Shown here: positions 17,521-31,578 of the stretch, one piece after another
How the letters are laid out: the number at the start of each line of letters is the position of its first letter
Position numbering within the stretch: position 1 is the first letter of the stretch
Assembly (NCBI RefSeq): GCF_009649845.1
Contig: NZ_WJIE01000005.1
Location: forward strand, 372,001-436,000
DNA: 64,000 bases
From: Polyangium spumosum
Lineage (GTDB): Bacteria; Myxococcota_A; Polyangia; Polyangiales; Polyangiaceae
Reading direction: 5' to 3'
Program-made: the position numbers and the translations under genes
The notes under the pieces: generated by a model
Databases searched by the model: none
What the model was told of the DNA's origin: nothing
The model's input: the letters and a program-made list of their open reading frames with translations, nothing else

Positions 17521-18350
17521 ACGAGCTCGGTCCCGAAGCTCGGGCCATCCTCGATGCAGGGCGCGACGGTGACGACCCCTCGCCGGCCGATCGAGCACGC
17601 CTGCGCCGCGCCCTCTCGGCCGCCCTCGTCGCAAGCGGAGCCACGATCACGCTGGGCGAGCGGGCCGCCGAGGCGACGACGTCACTCGGCGAGGCCGCCT
17701 CGACGACGACGAAGCTCGCGTCCGCCGCCAAGGCCGGCGCGGCCGTGACGCTCGGCGGCGTGGCCTGGAAAGGAATGCTCGCGCTGATCGTGGTCGGCGC
17801 CGCCTCCGCAGGCGCGCTGCTGCGGCCCGTCGCGACCCACGTGGAGACGCCGCCCGCGGCGCCACGCATCGAAGCGCCCGCCGCGCCCGGAAAAACCATC
17901 CCGGCCGAGGCGCCCGCCCTCGCGGAGGAGCCCGAGGTGGCCCCGACGAGCGAACCGCCGCCCGAGCCGGCGCCCGCGCCGCGCCCGGCGCCGACGTTGA
18001 ATGCGCAGGCGACGCGCCCGGCGCCGACGGTGACTACGCAGGCGACGAACGAGGCGCCGCCCGAGCCCGCGCCCGCGGACACGCTGCTCGCCGAGACCCG
18101 GCGCCTGCGCGAGGCGCACGGCGCCATGCAAAACGGCGATCCCGCGCAGGCATTACGTCTGCTCGACGAGGCGAAGGCGGGCGCGGAGGGGCAATCACTG
18201 CGCGAGGAGCGGGCCGCGGCGCGCGTGCTCGCGCTCTGCAAGCTCGGCCGGACCGCGGAGGCGCGCGCGGAGGCCACGAAGTTCCTCGCCGAGAGCCCGG
18301 CCTCTCCGCTCGCCGATCGCGTGCGGAGGGCCTGCCCTCCGAGCCCCTGA
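17517..18350 (+). CDS. Sigma-factor-linked membrane protein, putative anti-sigma or effector
   Basis: 277 residues, translationally coupled to the sigma factor. The cytoplasmic N-terminus (1-80) contains DRARLRRALSAALVASG and many Ala/Thr residues. One transmembrane helix lies at about 84-104 (MLALIVVGAASAGALL). A long Pro/Ala/Glu linker follows, then a helical C-terminal domain (about 185-277) with TPR-like helices (GAMQNGDPAQALRLLDEAKAGAEG and AAARVLALCKLGRTAEARAEATKFL). Single-pass topology and gene order fit an anti-sigma factor whose periplasmic TPR domain senses the envelope. The classic zinc-binding HxxxCxxC anti-sigma motif is absent, so this role is inferred from position. Confidence 0.8.
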   Translation: MNELGPEARAILDAGRDGDDPSPADRARLRRALSAALVASGATITLGERAAEATTSLGEAASTTTKLASAAKAGAAVTLGGVAWKGMLALIVVGAASAGALLRPVATHVETPPAAPRIEAPAAPGKTIPAEAPALAEEPEVAPTSEPPPEPAPAPRPAPTLNAQATRPAPTVTTQATNEAPPEPAPADTLLAETRRLREAHGAMQNGDPAQALRLLDEAKAGAEGQSLREERAAARVLALCKLGRTAEARAEATKFLAESPASPLADRVRRACPPSP

Positions 18351-18477
18351 CGATTTCGACACGGAAAGGCCGGACGCCGGCCACGAACCAGACGAAGACC
18401 CGGACGCGGGCGCAGCCGTCCTGTTCCCGGACGAACGGACGCGCGCGCCCATCCATTGACGAGAGAGACGACGACCC

Positions 18478-19473
18478 ATGAAGAACTTCCGCGCTTCCTT
18501 CCTCAAGGCCCTCCTGCCGCTCGGCGCCCTCTTCGCGATCGCGCCCTTCGCCGGGTGCATCGAGCCCGTGATCATCGGCGGCAACGGCCAATGCGCCTCC
18601 GACGCCGATTGCGCCGACGGCCAGGCCTGCGTGAATGGGGCCTGCACCACGCCGAACACCAACGACGACCCGAAGCCCGAGGTCTGCAACGGCCTCGACG
18701 ACGACCTCGACGGCGTGATCGACGCGACGCCGAACGGCCCCGTGGTCTGCCCCGACGGGAGCATCTGCATGAATGGCATGTGCGGGGGGCAGCCGCCTAT
18801 GCAATGCGGGCCGATGGCGGAGTGTCCGCCGAACAGGTACTGCGACGCGTCCGGCGTATGTCAGCTCGTCTGCGATTGTCCCGCGGGTATGGTCTGCGAC
18901 CCGTCCGGCATGTGCGTGCCGGAGCCCATGTGCAGCGCCCTCCCCGAGACGTGCGACGGCATCGACAACGATTGCGACGGCCAGGTCGACGAGGTCGAGC
19001 CCGGCGCGACCCTCTGCCCGAACGGCGGCGCCTGCGTGATGGGGCAATGCGGCGGGGTCGTCGCGTGTATGGCCAACGCCGACTGCCCGGCCGGCGAGGT
19101 CTGCACGAACGGCGCCTGCGTCCCGTTCGGCGCCTGCATGACGGACGCCGATTGCCCCGCCGGTCACCTCTGTAATCCCGCGACCGCGACCTGCTCCCCC
19201 TCGAACGGCTGCGTCCCGAAGCCCGAGGTCTGCAACGGCGTCGACGACGATTGCGACGGCCAGGTCGACGAGCCCACGCCCGGCGCGATCCTCTGCCCGA
19301 ACGGCGGCGCCTGCGTGATGGGCTCCTGCGGCCCGCAGGCCTGCATGAGCAACGCCGACTGCGCGGTCGGCCAGATCTGCACGCCGAACGGCGTCTGCAG
19401 CCCGATCCTGCAATGCGCGAGCAACGCCGATTGCCCGGCGGGCACGCTCTGCGTGAACGGCCTCTGCCAGTGA
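18478..19473 (+). CDS. Cys-rich lipoprotein with MopE-type metal-binding-like repeats
   Basis: 331 residues. The signal MKNFRASFLKALLPLGALF ends in PFAGC, a lipobox. Three MopE-like units are visible: EVCNGLDDDLDGVIDA, ETCDGIDNDCDGQVDE and EVCNGVDDDCDGQVDE. Between them are short Cys-rich units of the form NADCPAGEVCTNGACV. Asp/Asn-rich motifs of this kind are annotated as putative metal-binding motifs in myxobacterial surface proteins. Disulfides and Ca2+ binding are likely but unproven. It follows the sigma-factor operon and may belong to its regulon. The first unit has Leu where the others have Cys (DDDLDG). Confidence 0.85.
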   Translation: MKNFRASFLKALLPLGALFAIAPFAGCIEPVIIGGNGQCASDADCADGQACVNGACTTPNTNDDPKPEVCNGLDDDLDGVIDATPNGPVVCPDGSICMNGMCGGQPPMQCGPMAECPPNRYCDASGVCQLVCDCPAGMVCDPSGMCVPEPMCSALPETCDGIDNDCDGQVDEVEPGATLCPNGGACVMGQCGGVVACMANADCPAGEVCTNGACVPFGACMTDADCPAGHLCNPATATCSPSNGCVPKPEVCNGVDDDCDGQVDEPTPGAILCPNGGACVMGSCGPQACMSNADCAVGQICTPNGVCSPILQCASNADCPAGTLCVNGLCQ

Positions 19474-19537
19474 CACGCTGAGCCCGACGGCCGCCCTGGC
19501 ACGTGTGCTGCTACGTCCGCCCTCGAAAGGAGTGCGC

Positions 19538-19786
19538 ATGGCGACACAACAGCAGACGCAGCAGCAGAAGACCGGGGCCTCGAACCTCGAATACGACATC
19601 GTCGCGGAGATGCACGAGCTGCTTCAGGGCAACTCGGCGCTCGAGCAATACATCCAGGACGCGCGCCAGGCGGGGGACAAGGACGCCGAGCGCTGCTTCC
19701 AGCAGATCCACGACCAGAACAAACAAAACGTGACGGAGCTCCGCACGTTGCTCGCGAAATGTATCGGCGCCGCCCAGGCGTCGTGA
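19538..19786 (+). CDS. Small helical protein, unknown function
   Basis: 82 residues from the ATG at 19538, preceded by an AAAGGAG. A Gln/Thr-rich N-terminus leads into one amphipathic helical region (NLEYDIVAEMHELLQGNSALEQYIQDAR and AERCFQQIHDQNKQNVTELRTLLAKCI). It looks like a small soluble coiled-coil or four-helix protein, comparable to small dimeric scaffolds. No family name can be given. It is alone between the MopE-type lipoprotein and a convergent gene. Confidence 0.8.
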   Translation: MATQQQTQQQKTGASNLEYDIVAEMHELLQGNSALEQYIQDARQAGDKDAERCFQQIHDQNKQNVTELRTLLAKCIGAAQAS

Positions 19787-19923
19787 TCGCGGCCCGCTGA
19801 CCAAGGGCCGCGCCGGTCGCCCGCCCCGCAGGCAGTTTTCGCACGGCTCGCCGTGTCGATACACGACGGGGACGCGGCGACCGGGCGGCCCCCTCCCCTG
19901 CCGCGTGTGTCCGGACGAGCCGG

Positions 19924-20945
19924 TCAGCCCTCCGCGTCCCGCGCGCACCGGAACCCGCTCATCACCATCCGGTAACGCGCCGGGTGGTGCACGCGGTTCG
20001 TCGCGCGGAGCCCCTTCGCGTGGTAATTGAACCCGCCGCCGCGCAGGACCCGCTCGCATTCGGTGGGGATCGCGTTCGACCCGGTAAAACCCTCCTGGTG
20101 CTTTCGCCGGAGCTCGGCGTGGGCCTTTCGCGCGTCCTCGCACGTGCCGCCGCGGCCCTCGGAGGCGAAGGGGCGCCTGTAGGCGAAGGGATCGTAGACG
20201 TCCTCGGCCCACTCCCAGACGTTGCCGGCGAGGTCGTGGTGCCCATAAGGGCCGCGCCCGTCGGGGTGTGTCCCGACGTCCGCCGTCACGCTCGAGGCGA
20301 AGACGGCGCGCTCGGGGCTCGGGGGCGCGTCGCCCCAGGGGTAGCGGCGGCCCTCGGCGCCTCGCGCGGCCTTTTCGAGCTCGGCCTCGCGCGGGAGGCG
20401 CTTGCCCACGAACCCGCAATAAGCGCGCGCGCTGTCCCAGGAGACGCTGCTCACGGGTTGCTTCGGTCCACGAAAACGTTTGTCGGGGCCGACGCCGTTT
20501 TTGTCCGCGTTCTTCGGCTCGGGCGGCGGGCATGTCTTCGCCTCGACGCAGCGCGCGTATTCCCCGTTCGTCACCTCGAGCTCGTCGAGGTAATACGCCG
20601 GCAGCGTCACGGTGTGCGACGGCCATTCGTCGGGCTCGCCGCCCTCGTCGGCGCCCATGACGAAGGGGCCCGCGGGCACGAGGATCATGCCGTCGATACG
20701 CGTCGGCAGCCCGAGTTCGCTCGTCTCCGGGGGCGCTTGCACGGGCGGCTCTGCGGAGGGGCGCGGCGGAGGTTTTTTGGGTTCGAGCGGCGGCGGCGCG
20801 GCGATCGACGGCGGATTCGGGACGACTTGCAAGGGCGCGGGCGGCTTCGCGGAGGGCCCCACGGAGGGATCGGGGCCCGGGCTCGTGCATGCGGTCGCGA
20901 GGAGGATGGCCCCGAGGATCGGAGCCTCACGGAGGAATTTGGTCA

Positions 20946-20946
<1 letters not shown>
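19924..20946 (-). CDS. Formylglycine-generating-enzyme/sulfatase-modifying-factor-fold lipoprotein
   Basis: 340 residues. The signal ends LLATAC and a Pro-rich linker runs to about residue 80. The FGE-sulfatase domain follows: GMILVPAGPFVMGADE, YYLDELEVTNGEYARCV, PVSSVSWDSARAYC, KRLPREAELEKAARG, YPWGD, HDLAGNVWEWAED and RVLRGGGFNY, ending with a FRCARD block. In true FGEs two Cys oxidise a sulfatase Cys. Many bacterial relatives have other roles (ligand-binding or non-heme iron chemistry). Its start overlaps the stop of the upstream MopE-type gene by one base, so the two are translationally coupled and may act on the same surface structure. Confidence 0.92.
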
Positions 20947-23606
<2,660 letters not shown>

Positions 23607-23612
23607 GTGCGT

Positions 23613-23641
23613 ATTGGAAGACAAACCTCGGGGGCTGTCAA
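23613..23641 (-). promoter_or_regulatory. Candidate sigma70-type promoter giving a leaderless mRNA
   Basis: On the minus strand TTGACA (23641-23636), a 17-nt spacer and TCCAAT (23618-23613) match a -35/-10 arrangement. The -10 box ends seven bases before the ATG at 23606, so transcription would start at or next to the start codon. Seen by eye only. Confidence 0.45.
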
Positions 23642-23702
23642 CTTTCAATACGTCTGCGGGAGCGGGAAACGCTCGATGGAGGCGACGCCGACGGGCCCGA
23701 CG

Positions 23703-23999
23703 CCCGGTGCCCGGCGCGCAAGGGTTTGCCTCGGGAGCCGCACAATCGGCCTTGCAAGCGCCCGCCGCGCAGACCTCGCCGGGCCCCGGGCAGAGCGATC
23801 CACCTTCGTCGACGGCGCCGTCACAATCATCGTCGATGCCATTGCAGAGCTCGTCCGCCGTACACAGGACGCCCCCCGCGCCGCCCGACGACGAAGACGC
23901 GCTCGACGAGGACGCGCCGCCCATGCCCCCCGCGCCGCCGGCGGACGAGGAGGACGACGAGGACGACGCCGAGGAGGCGCCGGCGCCACAAGGCGCATG
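23703..23999 (-). pseudogene. Decayed fragment of a MopE-type lipoprotein
   Basis: Immediately after the stop of the membrane-protein gene at 24012 the minus strand reads, in one frame, PCGAGASSASSSS, a Ser/Gly/Ala linker, then ELCNGIDDDCDGAVDEGG and GEVCAAGACKADC. This is a typical post-lipobox linker plus one MopE repeat. There is no start codon and no signal peptide before it. After ANPCAPGTG the sequence becomes Arg-rich and featureless, although the frame stays open into the intact MopE gene. It looks like the remnant of a gene lost by deletion or recombination between repeats. An alternative is an unusual N-terminal extension of the downstream gene, but no start signal supports it. Confidence 0.5.
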
Positions 24000-24011
24000 C
24001 GCGCGAGTCGT

Positions 24012-24914
24012 TCAGCGCAGGAGCTCTTCCGGCACGAACCCGTATTCGGTCTTCGTCTCGATCGAGCTCGCCTTCGCGGGGACGACGTGGTGGTTGCGCA
24101 GGAGCATCACCGAGACCACGCCGAGGGCCGCCACGAGCGGCACGTAGCCGAGCACCCGGCTCACCCACGAGCGCTGCACCACCTCGGCGTCACGCACGAC
24201 GTCGAGGATGTCCGGGTGCTCGGCGAGCAGCTTGTTCCAGAGGGCGCCGTGGACACGCTCGGCGTCGGTCTTCATCGGGCCCACGGAGAGCGAGGCGTCG
24301 ATACACGCGAGCGTGAACGCCGCCTCGAGATACTCCCGATCACGCATCGACGGCTCGAGCGCGAGCACACGATACCCCGCCTTCACGGGCCCGCCCTTGC
24401 GGTAATCCGAGCCGATCATCGCCGACGCCGCGCGCTCCTCCAGGAACGCCCGGAGCTCCTGGGCGATGCGGCCCCGCGTGTCCTCGTCGAGCACCGAAGG
24501 GTCGACGGGGTGCTTCAGGAACCGGGCGTAGACGAGCCGCTGCGCCTTCTCCTCGCGGCTCAGGCGGCCGATCCTCGCGAAGGCCGCCGTGGTCAGGCCC
24601 GCGAAGAGCAGGACGAGCCCCGCGCCGACGTACGCCGTCGGGACCTTCGAGGTGCCAGCCATGACCAGCCCCGGGATGAACACGCAGAGCGTCGCGGCGA
24701 CCCCGTAGGCGCGCAGATACCCCGCGGCGACGCTCTTCCAGTGCATCTCGACGTTCACGACCCGGTGCGTGTCCGCCGTGCCCTCGGAGAGCACGATGTG
24801 CGACTGCACGGGGTAGATCGGCAAGAACTGGAGGAAGGCGAACGTGGTCGCGATGTAGGTGCTACCTACCTGCTCGATCTTGCCGTAGAGGCGTCGTCCA
24901 CCAATCCAGAGCAC
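24012..24914 (-). CDS. Membrane protein of unknown function
   Basis: 300 residues from a GTG at 24914. The N-terminus (GRRLYGKIEQVGSTYIATTFAFLQFLPIYPVQ) is a short beta-rich or membrane-proximal region common to uncharacterised myxobacterial proteins. Two helices lie at about 63-110 (YGVAATLCVFIPGLVMAG and VGAGLVLLFAGLTTAAF). A cytoplasmic helical domain with many charged residues follows. A last helix lies near 262-280 (VPLVAALGVVSVMLLRN). No enzymatic motif is seen. It stands alone between the phosphatase gene and the decayed repeat fragment. Confidence 0.75.
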   Translation of the reverse strand: MLWIGGRRLYGKIEQVGSTYIATTFAFLQFLPIYPVQSHIVLSEGTADTHRVVNVEMHWKSVAAGYLRAYGVAATLCVFIPGLVMAGTSKVPTAYVGAGLVLLFAGLTTAAFARIGRLSREEKAQRLVYARFLKHPVDPSVLDEDTRGRIAQELRAFLEERAASAMIGSDYRKGGPVKAGYRVLALEPSMRDREYLEAAFTLACIDASLSVGPMKTDAERVHGALWNKLLAEHPDILDVVRDAEVVQRSWVSRVLGYVPLVAALGVVSVMLLRNHHVVPAKASSIETKTEYGFVPEELLR

Positions 24915-24962
24915 GCCCGCAGGCTAGCCGGGCCGCCCGCGTTTTTCAACGCCCGGCGAAGC

Positions 24963-26606
24963 TCAAGAGCGCCGGCCACGTTTTCCAGGGCCCGGGGCGA
25001 GCGTCTCGATCACGCGGTACTGGCCGGTGGGGAAATCGCGGCGCGGAGGGTTGCGGCGGAGCGCGAGCAGGGTGATGTCGTCGTATTGCGGCGCGGCGCC
25101 GATGTGGTCGCGCAGCGCGGCCACGACGTCGCCGAGCAGGGCGGTGACGGAGGGCGCCTCGCCGCGCACGATGGAGACGAACCGCTCCTCGGTGAAGGGG
25201 TTCTCGGCCGCGTCGAGCGCGTCGCTGACGCCGTCCGTGAAGGCCACGAGGGAATCACCGGGCAGAAGGACGAGCCGGCCCGTCTCGAAATCGACGTCCC
25301 TCATGGCGCCGAGGGCCGTGCCCGTGGATTCGAGGCGCCGCTCCACGCCCGTCGCGCCGAGGACGATGGGCGCGTCGTGCCCGCAATTGACGTACGAGAG
25401 CTCGCCGGTCTCCGTATCGAGGATCCCGAAAAAGAGGGTCGTGAACATGGCCGTGCGGCCGTGGTTCTCGGCGAGGTAATCGTTCGTCTGGCCGATCGCG
25501 GCGAGGGCCCCCTGCCGATCGGAGGCCCGGAGCGCGAAGGCGCGCAAGAGGCCGCGGACGAGCGACATGAAGAGCGCGGCGCCGACGCCCTTGTCGCAGA
25601 CGTCGGCGATCGCGACGGCGACCTCGCCGGAGGAGAGCCGAAACACGTCGTAGAAATCGCCCGAGAGCTGGCGCGCCGGCAAGAACCGCGCGGCGATCTG
25701 CCAGCCGGGCAAGGAGGGCAACTCGCGGGGGAGGAACTCGGATTGCAGGACGCGGCCAATCTGCATTTCCCGCTCGACGGCGAGCAGGCCCCGCTCGGCG
25801 CGCTCGCGGGCCACGGCGAGCTCGCGGTAGAGGCTCTCGAGCTCGGCGACGCGTTGCTTCAGCGCCACGTCGGTCTGCCCGAACAGCTTGGCGTTGTGGA
25901 TCGCGATCGCCGCCTGCCCCGCGAAGGCCTCCAGGAGAGCGAGCTTGTTCTGGGAGAACTGGCCGGTGAAGGCGCGGTTGTCCACGTAGAGGACGCCGAT
26001 CACCTGGCCCCGGATGCGCAGCGGAGCGGCCATGATGCTCGTCAGGCGGAACATGGCCACGCTGCGCTGGAGCGCGAATCGCTCGTCGGTCTGCGCATTG
26101 CTCGTGAGGACGCTGCGCTCGCTCTTCAGGACCTCGTCGATCACGGAGCTCGAATACGCGAACTCCATGCTCCGGATGGTGTCCTGATCGAGGTTCCGCG
26201 CGACCTGGACGTCGTGATTGCCGTGCGCGTCGACGAGGACGAGGTAGCCGCGCTCGGCCTTCGTCAACTCGATCACGGAGTCCATGACCTGGTTCAGCAC
26301 GGTCTCGAGGTCGAGCGAGGAGGTGATGGCCTTGCCGACCTCGAAAAGCGCGACCTGGGCCTCCCGCGAGAGGGCCCCCTCCTGCTCATGCTCGCGTGGC
26401 TGGGCGTCGAGGGCCGTACGAAAGGCGGAGAGCGAGGTGATCAGGGCGTCGATGTCGCTCGTCAGCTCGAGCGAGGTCTCGCTCGTCCGCTCGCGCAAGA
26501 GGCTGGCGGCCCGCGCGAGCTCGAGCTGGAGCCGCGCGGCGTCACGGCTGATGCGCTCGGGGTCCGGAGCTTTCGGCTCGTCGGGGGCTCTTCGGGTGAA
26601 GGTCAT
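24963..26606 (-). CDS. GAF-domain PP2C/SpoIIE-type serine phosphatase
   Basis: 547 residues. A helical N-terminus (1-80) precedes a GAF domain at about 90-245 (VGKAITSSLDLETVLNQVMD to LLEAFAGQAAIAIHNAKLFG). A coiled-coil at about 250-300 leads to a PP2C/SpoIIE phosphatase domain at about 305-525. Metal-binding Asp blocks are seen in LSGDFYDVFRL, VAIADVCDKGVGAALFMSL, GDSLVAFTDGVSDA and APQYDDITLLAL. Such proteins dephosphorylate anti-sigma-factor antagonists or Ser/Thr kinase substrates in response to a GAF ligand. It lies 92 bp downstream of a Ser/Thr kinase on the same strand, so the two probably form a kinase/phosphatase pair. Confidence 0.95.
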   Translation of the reverse strand: MTFTRRAPDEPKAPDPERISRDAARLQLELARAASLLRERTSETSLELTSDIDALITSLSAFRTALDAQPREHEQEGALSREAQVALFEVGKAITSSLDLETVLNQVMDSVIELTKAERGYLVLVDAHGNHDVQVARNLDQDTIRSMEFAYSSSVIDEVLKSERSVLTSNAQTDERFALQRSVAMFRLTSIMAAPLRIRGQVIGVLYVDNRAFTGQFSQNKLALLEAFAGQAAIAIHNAKLFGQTDVALKQRVAELESLYRELAVARERAERGLLAVEREMQIGRVLQSEFLPRELPSLPGWQIAARFLPARQLSGDFYDVFRLSSGEVAVAIADVCDKGVGAALFMSLVRGLLRAFALRASDRQGALAAIGQTNDYLAENHGRTAMFTTLFFGILDTETGELSYVNCGHDAPIVLGATGVERRLESTGTALGAMRDVDFETGRLVLLPGDSLVAFTDGVSDALDAAENPFTEERFVSIVRGEAPSVTALLGDVVAALRDHIGAAPQYDDITLLALRRNPPRRDFPTGQYRVIETLAPGPGKRGRRS

Positions 26607-26698
26607 GAGCGGGGACTCTCGGGGCAGCTCGAAGGAGCACGCATCTTACGTGGCAAGCCGGCGCGCGCCTACCGTGTCCCGCGCGCGCCTCGTGAACG

Positions 26699-29419
<2,721 letters not shown>

Positions 29420-29470
29420 GACGAGGACATCGTAGCCCGTAAGCGGGCCGGCGCCCAGGGAGGAGGCGCG
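29420..29470 (-). repeat. Duplicated kinase leader, copy A
   Basis: This 51-bp segment immediately upstream of the kinase start matches 39241-39291 upstream of another kinase at 46 of 51 positions. The promoter-distal 28 bp, including GGCCGGCGCCCAGGGAGGAG, are identical. It marks the extent of a duplicated block and probably contains a shared promoter; a TACGAT lies 12 nt before the ATG. Confidence 0.75.
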
Positions 29471-29494
29471 GTTGGTCAGGGATCGCGGGGGCTG

Positions 29495-30244
29495 CTAGGC
29501 GCCGCTGCCCGCCGGGACCTCTTCCTTCGCCGCCTTCTTCACCGGATCGTCCTCCCACATCACGAGGGGCCGCAGCAGCGTATCGGCGAGCTCCTTGGTC
29601 GCGGGCTGCTTGCGCTTCACCGAGCCGAGCACGGCGGTCACGTAATGCTTGAGCGAATCCGTGAGCGCGTCGAGCCGCGTGCGCACGGCGGCGCGCTCCT
29701 CCACGGGCACGGTGTGCACCATGCCGAGCACCTTGCCGTATTGCTCGTGAACTTGCCGCAGGTGCGCGAGCAGCGGGCCGAGGCCGAGATCGTCGAGCTT
29801 CCCTTCGAGGTTCTCCCGCGTGATCGTCTTGAGCTTCGTGTCGACGACCCCGTATTCGTCCCGCGGTCGCATGTTGATGAAGCCGAGCCCGTCCTCGACG
29901 CCGAGGTGCGCCCCCACCTCCACGGCCACGTCCCCGAGCCCGAACTGCCCGCGCACCCGCGACCAGCCGAGGAGGATGAGAATGAGCGCGGCGGCCGCAT
30001 TGTCCTCCATCTTGTCGACGGTCCGCACCTCGCCGGTCTGCGGCTCGGAGCCGAGCGTGTCTTGCAAGGCGGCGCGGTCCACCTTCACATCGTCGAGGGC
30101 ATCTTGCACCGTATCCGGCAGGATACGTGGATGGCCCGCCTCGTCCCGCGCGGCCGCCTCGAGCTGCTGGGCGAGGACCGTGGCCTGGTTCGCGTCGAGG
30201 CGCGGCAGGGGGACGACGGTTGTCGAGTCAAGGATACGTGCCAT
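29495..30244 (-). CDS. Hypothetical soluble protein
   Basis: 249 residues, with an ATG at 30244. The protein is helical and acidic with no signal peptide. Recognisable stretches are VLAQQLEAAARDEAGHPRIL near the start and a central VRGQFGLGDVAVEVGAHLGV. The C-terminal half is a likely helical bundle (RTRLDALTDSLKHYVTAVLG) with a Lys-rich end. I do not recognise a family. It is upstream of and codirectional with the kinase/phosphatase pair but separated by 75 bp. Confidence 0.7.
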   Translation of the reverse strand: MARILDSTTVVPLPRLDANQATVLAQQLEAAARDEAGHPRILPDTVQDALDDVKVDRAALQDTLGSEPQTGEVRTVDKMEDNAAAALILILLGWSRVRGQFGLGDVAVEVGAHLGVEDGLGFINMRPRDEYGVVDTKLKTITRENLEGKLDDLGLGPLLAHLRQVHEQYGKVLGMVHTVPVEERAAVRTRLDALTDSLKHYVTAVLGSVKRKQPATKELADTLLRPLVMWEDDPVKKAAKEEVPAGSGA

Positions 30245-30303
30245 GGGCGGAGAACCTACCAGCCTTCCCTACACAATGTCCACCCCCGATCGCCGGGGCT
30301 GGC

Positions 30304-31524
30304 TCAGGTATCGAACACGTACGACGGCCGGCAACAGAACGTGATCGCGTTCTCCAGGTCCACCTTCGCCTCGCCGAACGGCTCGCCGCCGCTCGCCTCG
30401 CAGGTGCCGGCCATGTACATCGGCGGACTCGTCTCCTTGCTGCCGAGGGCGCGGCCGAAAGGCACGACAGGATCGCAATCCTCGACGATCGAACCCGTCG
30501 TCTTCTCCATGAACTGCGCCGAGCACGCTCCGTCCTGAAACAGCCGCAACGTCGACACACACGACCCGCCGCTCGGCGCGCCGCATGCACATTCGGTGCA
30601 CCCGCGCCCCTCCTTCACCTCTTCCGGGTACATCCAGCGTGCTTGTTCCCCGCGGTAATGCTCGGGGCAGTCCTTGTGCAAACCCTCGCGCCAGATGCAG
30701 ATCCGATGAGGAAACAGCGCCTTCGGGAGGCACATCTTGCCGGCGTTGTCGCAGAGCGAGGTGTCCCCCTCCCCGCGACAGGCGAGGCTCGCCGTCTGCC
30801 ATTTCGTGACGAGGCCGGCGACCTTCGGCACCTCCACCACGTCCACCTCGCATTTCTCGTTTTGCGGCGGCGGCAGCGGCCCGATCTCGATCGATTGCAG
30901 GCACGGCACGCCGCTCCCGGGCGGACACTCGGCGCCCTGGGGCAAGGCGTTCGCCGCGGTGCAGCTCCCATCCCAGCCGGGCGGGCCGTCGAAGGGGAGC
31001 GTCGCGGCGCTCGGGTCGTCGCACGTGCCGGCGCGAATGGTGATGGAGGTCGGGACGGGGTCGCAATCGGCCGTGGCTGGCTTGCATTTGCAGCCGTCAC
31101 AGGTGGCGGGGGGCGCGATGAGGTCCGAAAACATACGCGCTTGCACGGCGGGCGCCGTGTCCGCGGGGCATTTCGGTTGGTTCTCCTCGCCCTCGACGTT
31201 GTCGCCGAACCAGACGAGGAGGGGTTCATTGGGATGCCAGAGGAGCGCGTCGTCGCCTTCCGGGAGGGGGACGCAATCATGCGTTTCGACCGGACAGCGG
31301 CCATTGTTCGCGGTCGGGCCGTCCGGGTCGGCGTCACTTGCGTCGGTCGCGGGGGCGTCGGTGCCGGCGTCCTGCTCGCAGATGGGAGCGGTGAAGCGCG
31401 CGTCAGGATCGCAATCGTACCCGGCCGTCTCGGGCGTCCCGCCACACCCGGCTCCGAGCGTCGCGGCCCCCCCGACGAGCAAACCTACGAGCGCGAGCCC
31501 CGTTAGAACCCTCAACTTCAGCAT
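30304..31524 (-). CDS. Cys-rich lipoprotein, unknown function
   Basis: 406 residues from the ATG at 31524. The signal MLKLRVLTGLALVGLLVGG ends in LGAGC. An Asp/Ala/Thr-rich linker (about 30-70) follows, then a Cys-rich secreted domain with some 25 cysteines. They are spaced in pairs such as CDGCKCKPATADC and GCTECACGAPSGGSC, with FCCRPSYVF at the end. The cysteine density implies a disulfide-locked surface domain. It is not a MopE repeat protein, since the DxDxDG loops are missing. No function is recognised. Confidence 0.75.
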   Translation of the reverse strand: MLKLRVLTGLALVGLLVGGAATLGAGCGGTPETAGYDCDPDARFTAPICEQDAGTDAPATDASDADPDGPTANNGRCPVETHDCVPLPEGDDALLWHPNEPLLVWFGDNVEGEENQPKCPADTAPAVQARMFSDLIAPPATCDGCKCKPATADCDPVPTSITIRAGTCDDPSAATLPFDGPPGWDGSCTAANALPQGAECPPGSGVPCLQSIEIGPLPPPQNEKCEVDVVEVPKVAGLVTKWQTASLACRGEGDTSLCDNAGKMCLPKALFPHRICIWREGLHKDCPEHYRGEQARWMYPEEVKEGRGCTECACGAPSGGSCVSTLRLFQDGACSAQFMEKTTGSIVEDCDPVVPFGRALGSKETSPPMYMAGTCEASGGEPFGEAKVDLENAITFCCRPSYVFDT

Positions 31525-31560
31525 GGATCCATGGTGGGGGGTTCGTCGGGGCACTGTCAA

Positions 31561-31578
31561 GGGTTCGCCGACGAACCC
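31561..31578 (-). terminator. Hairpin at the 3' end of the barrel-protein gene
   Basis: GGGTTCG (31561-31567), loop CCGA, CGAACCC (31572-31578) form a perfect 7-bp stem touching the stop codon of the gene at 31578-32705. A second copy of the left arm (GGGTTCGTCG at 31539-31548) can pair alternatively. No T-run follows, so it may be a weak terminator or an RNA-end stabiliser. Confidence 0.45.
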
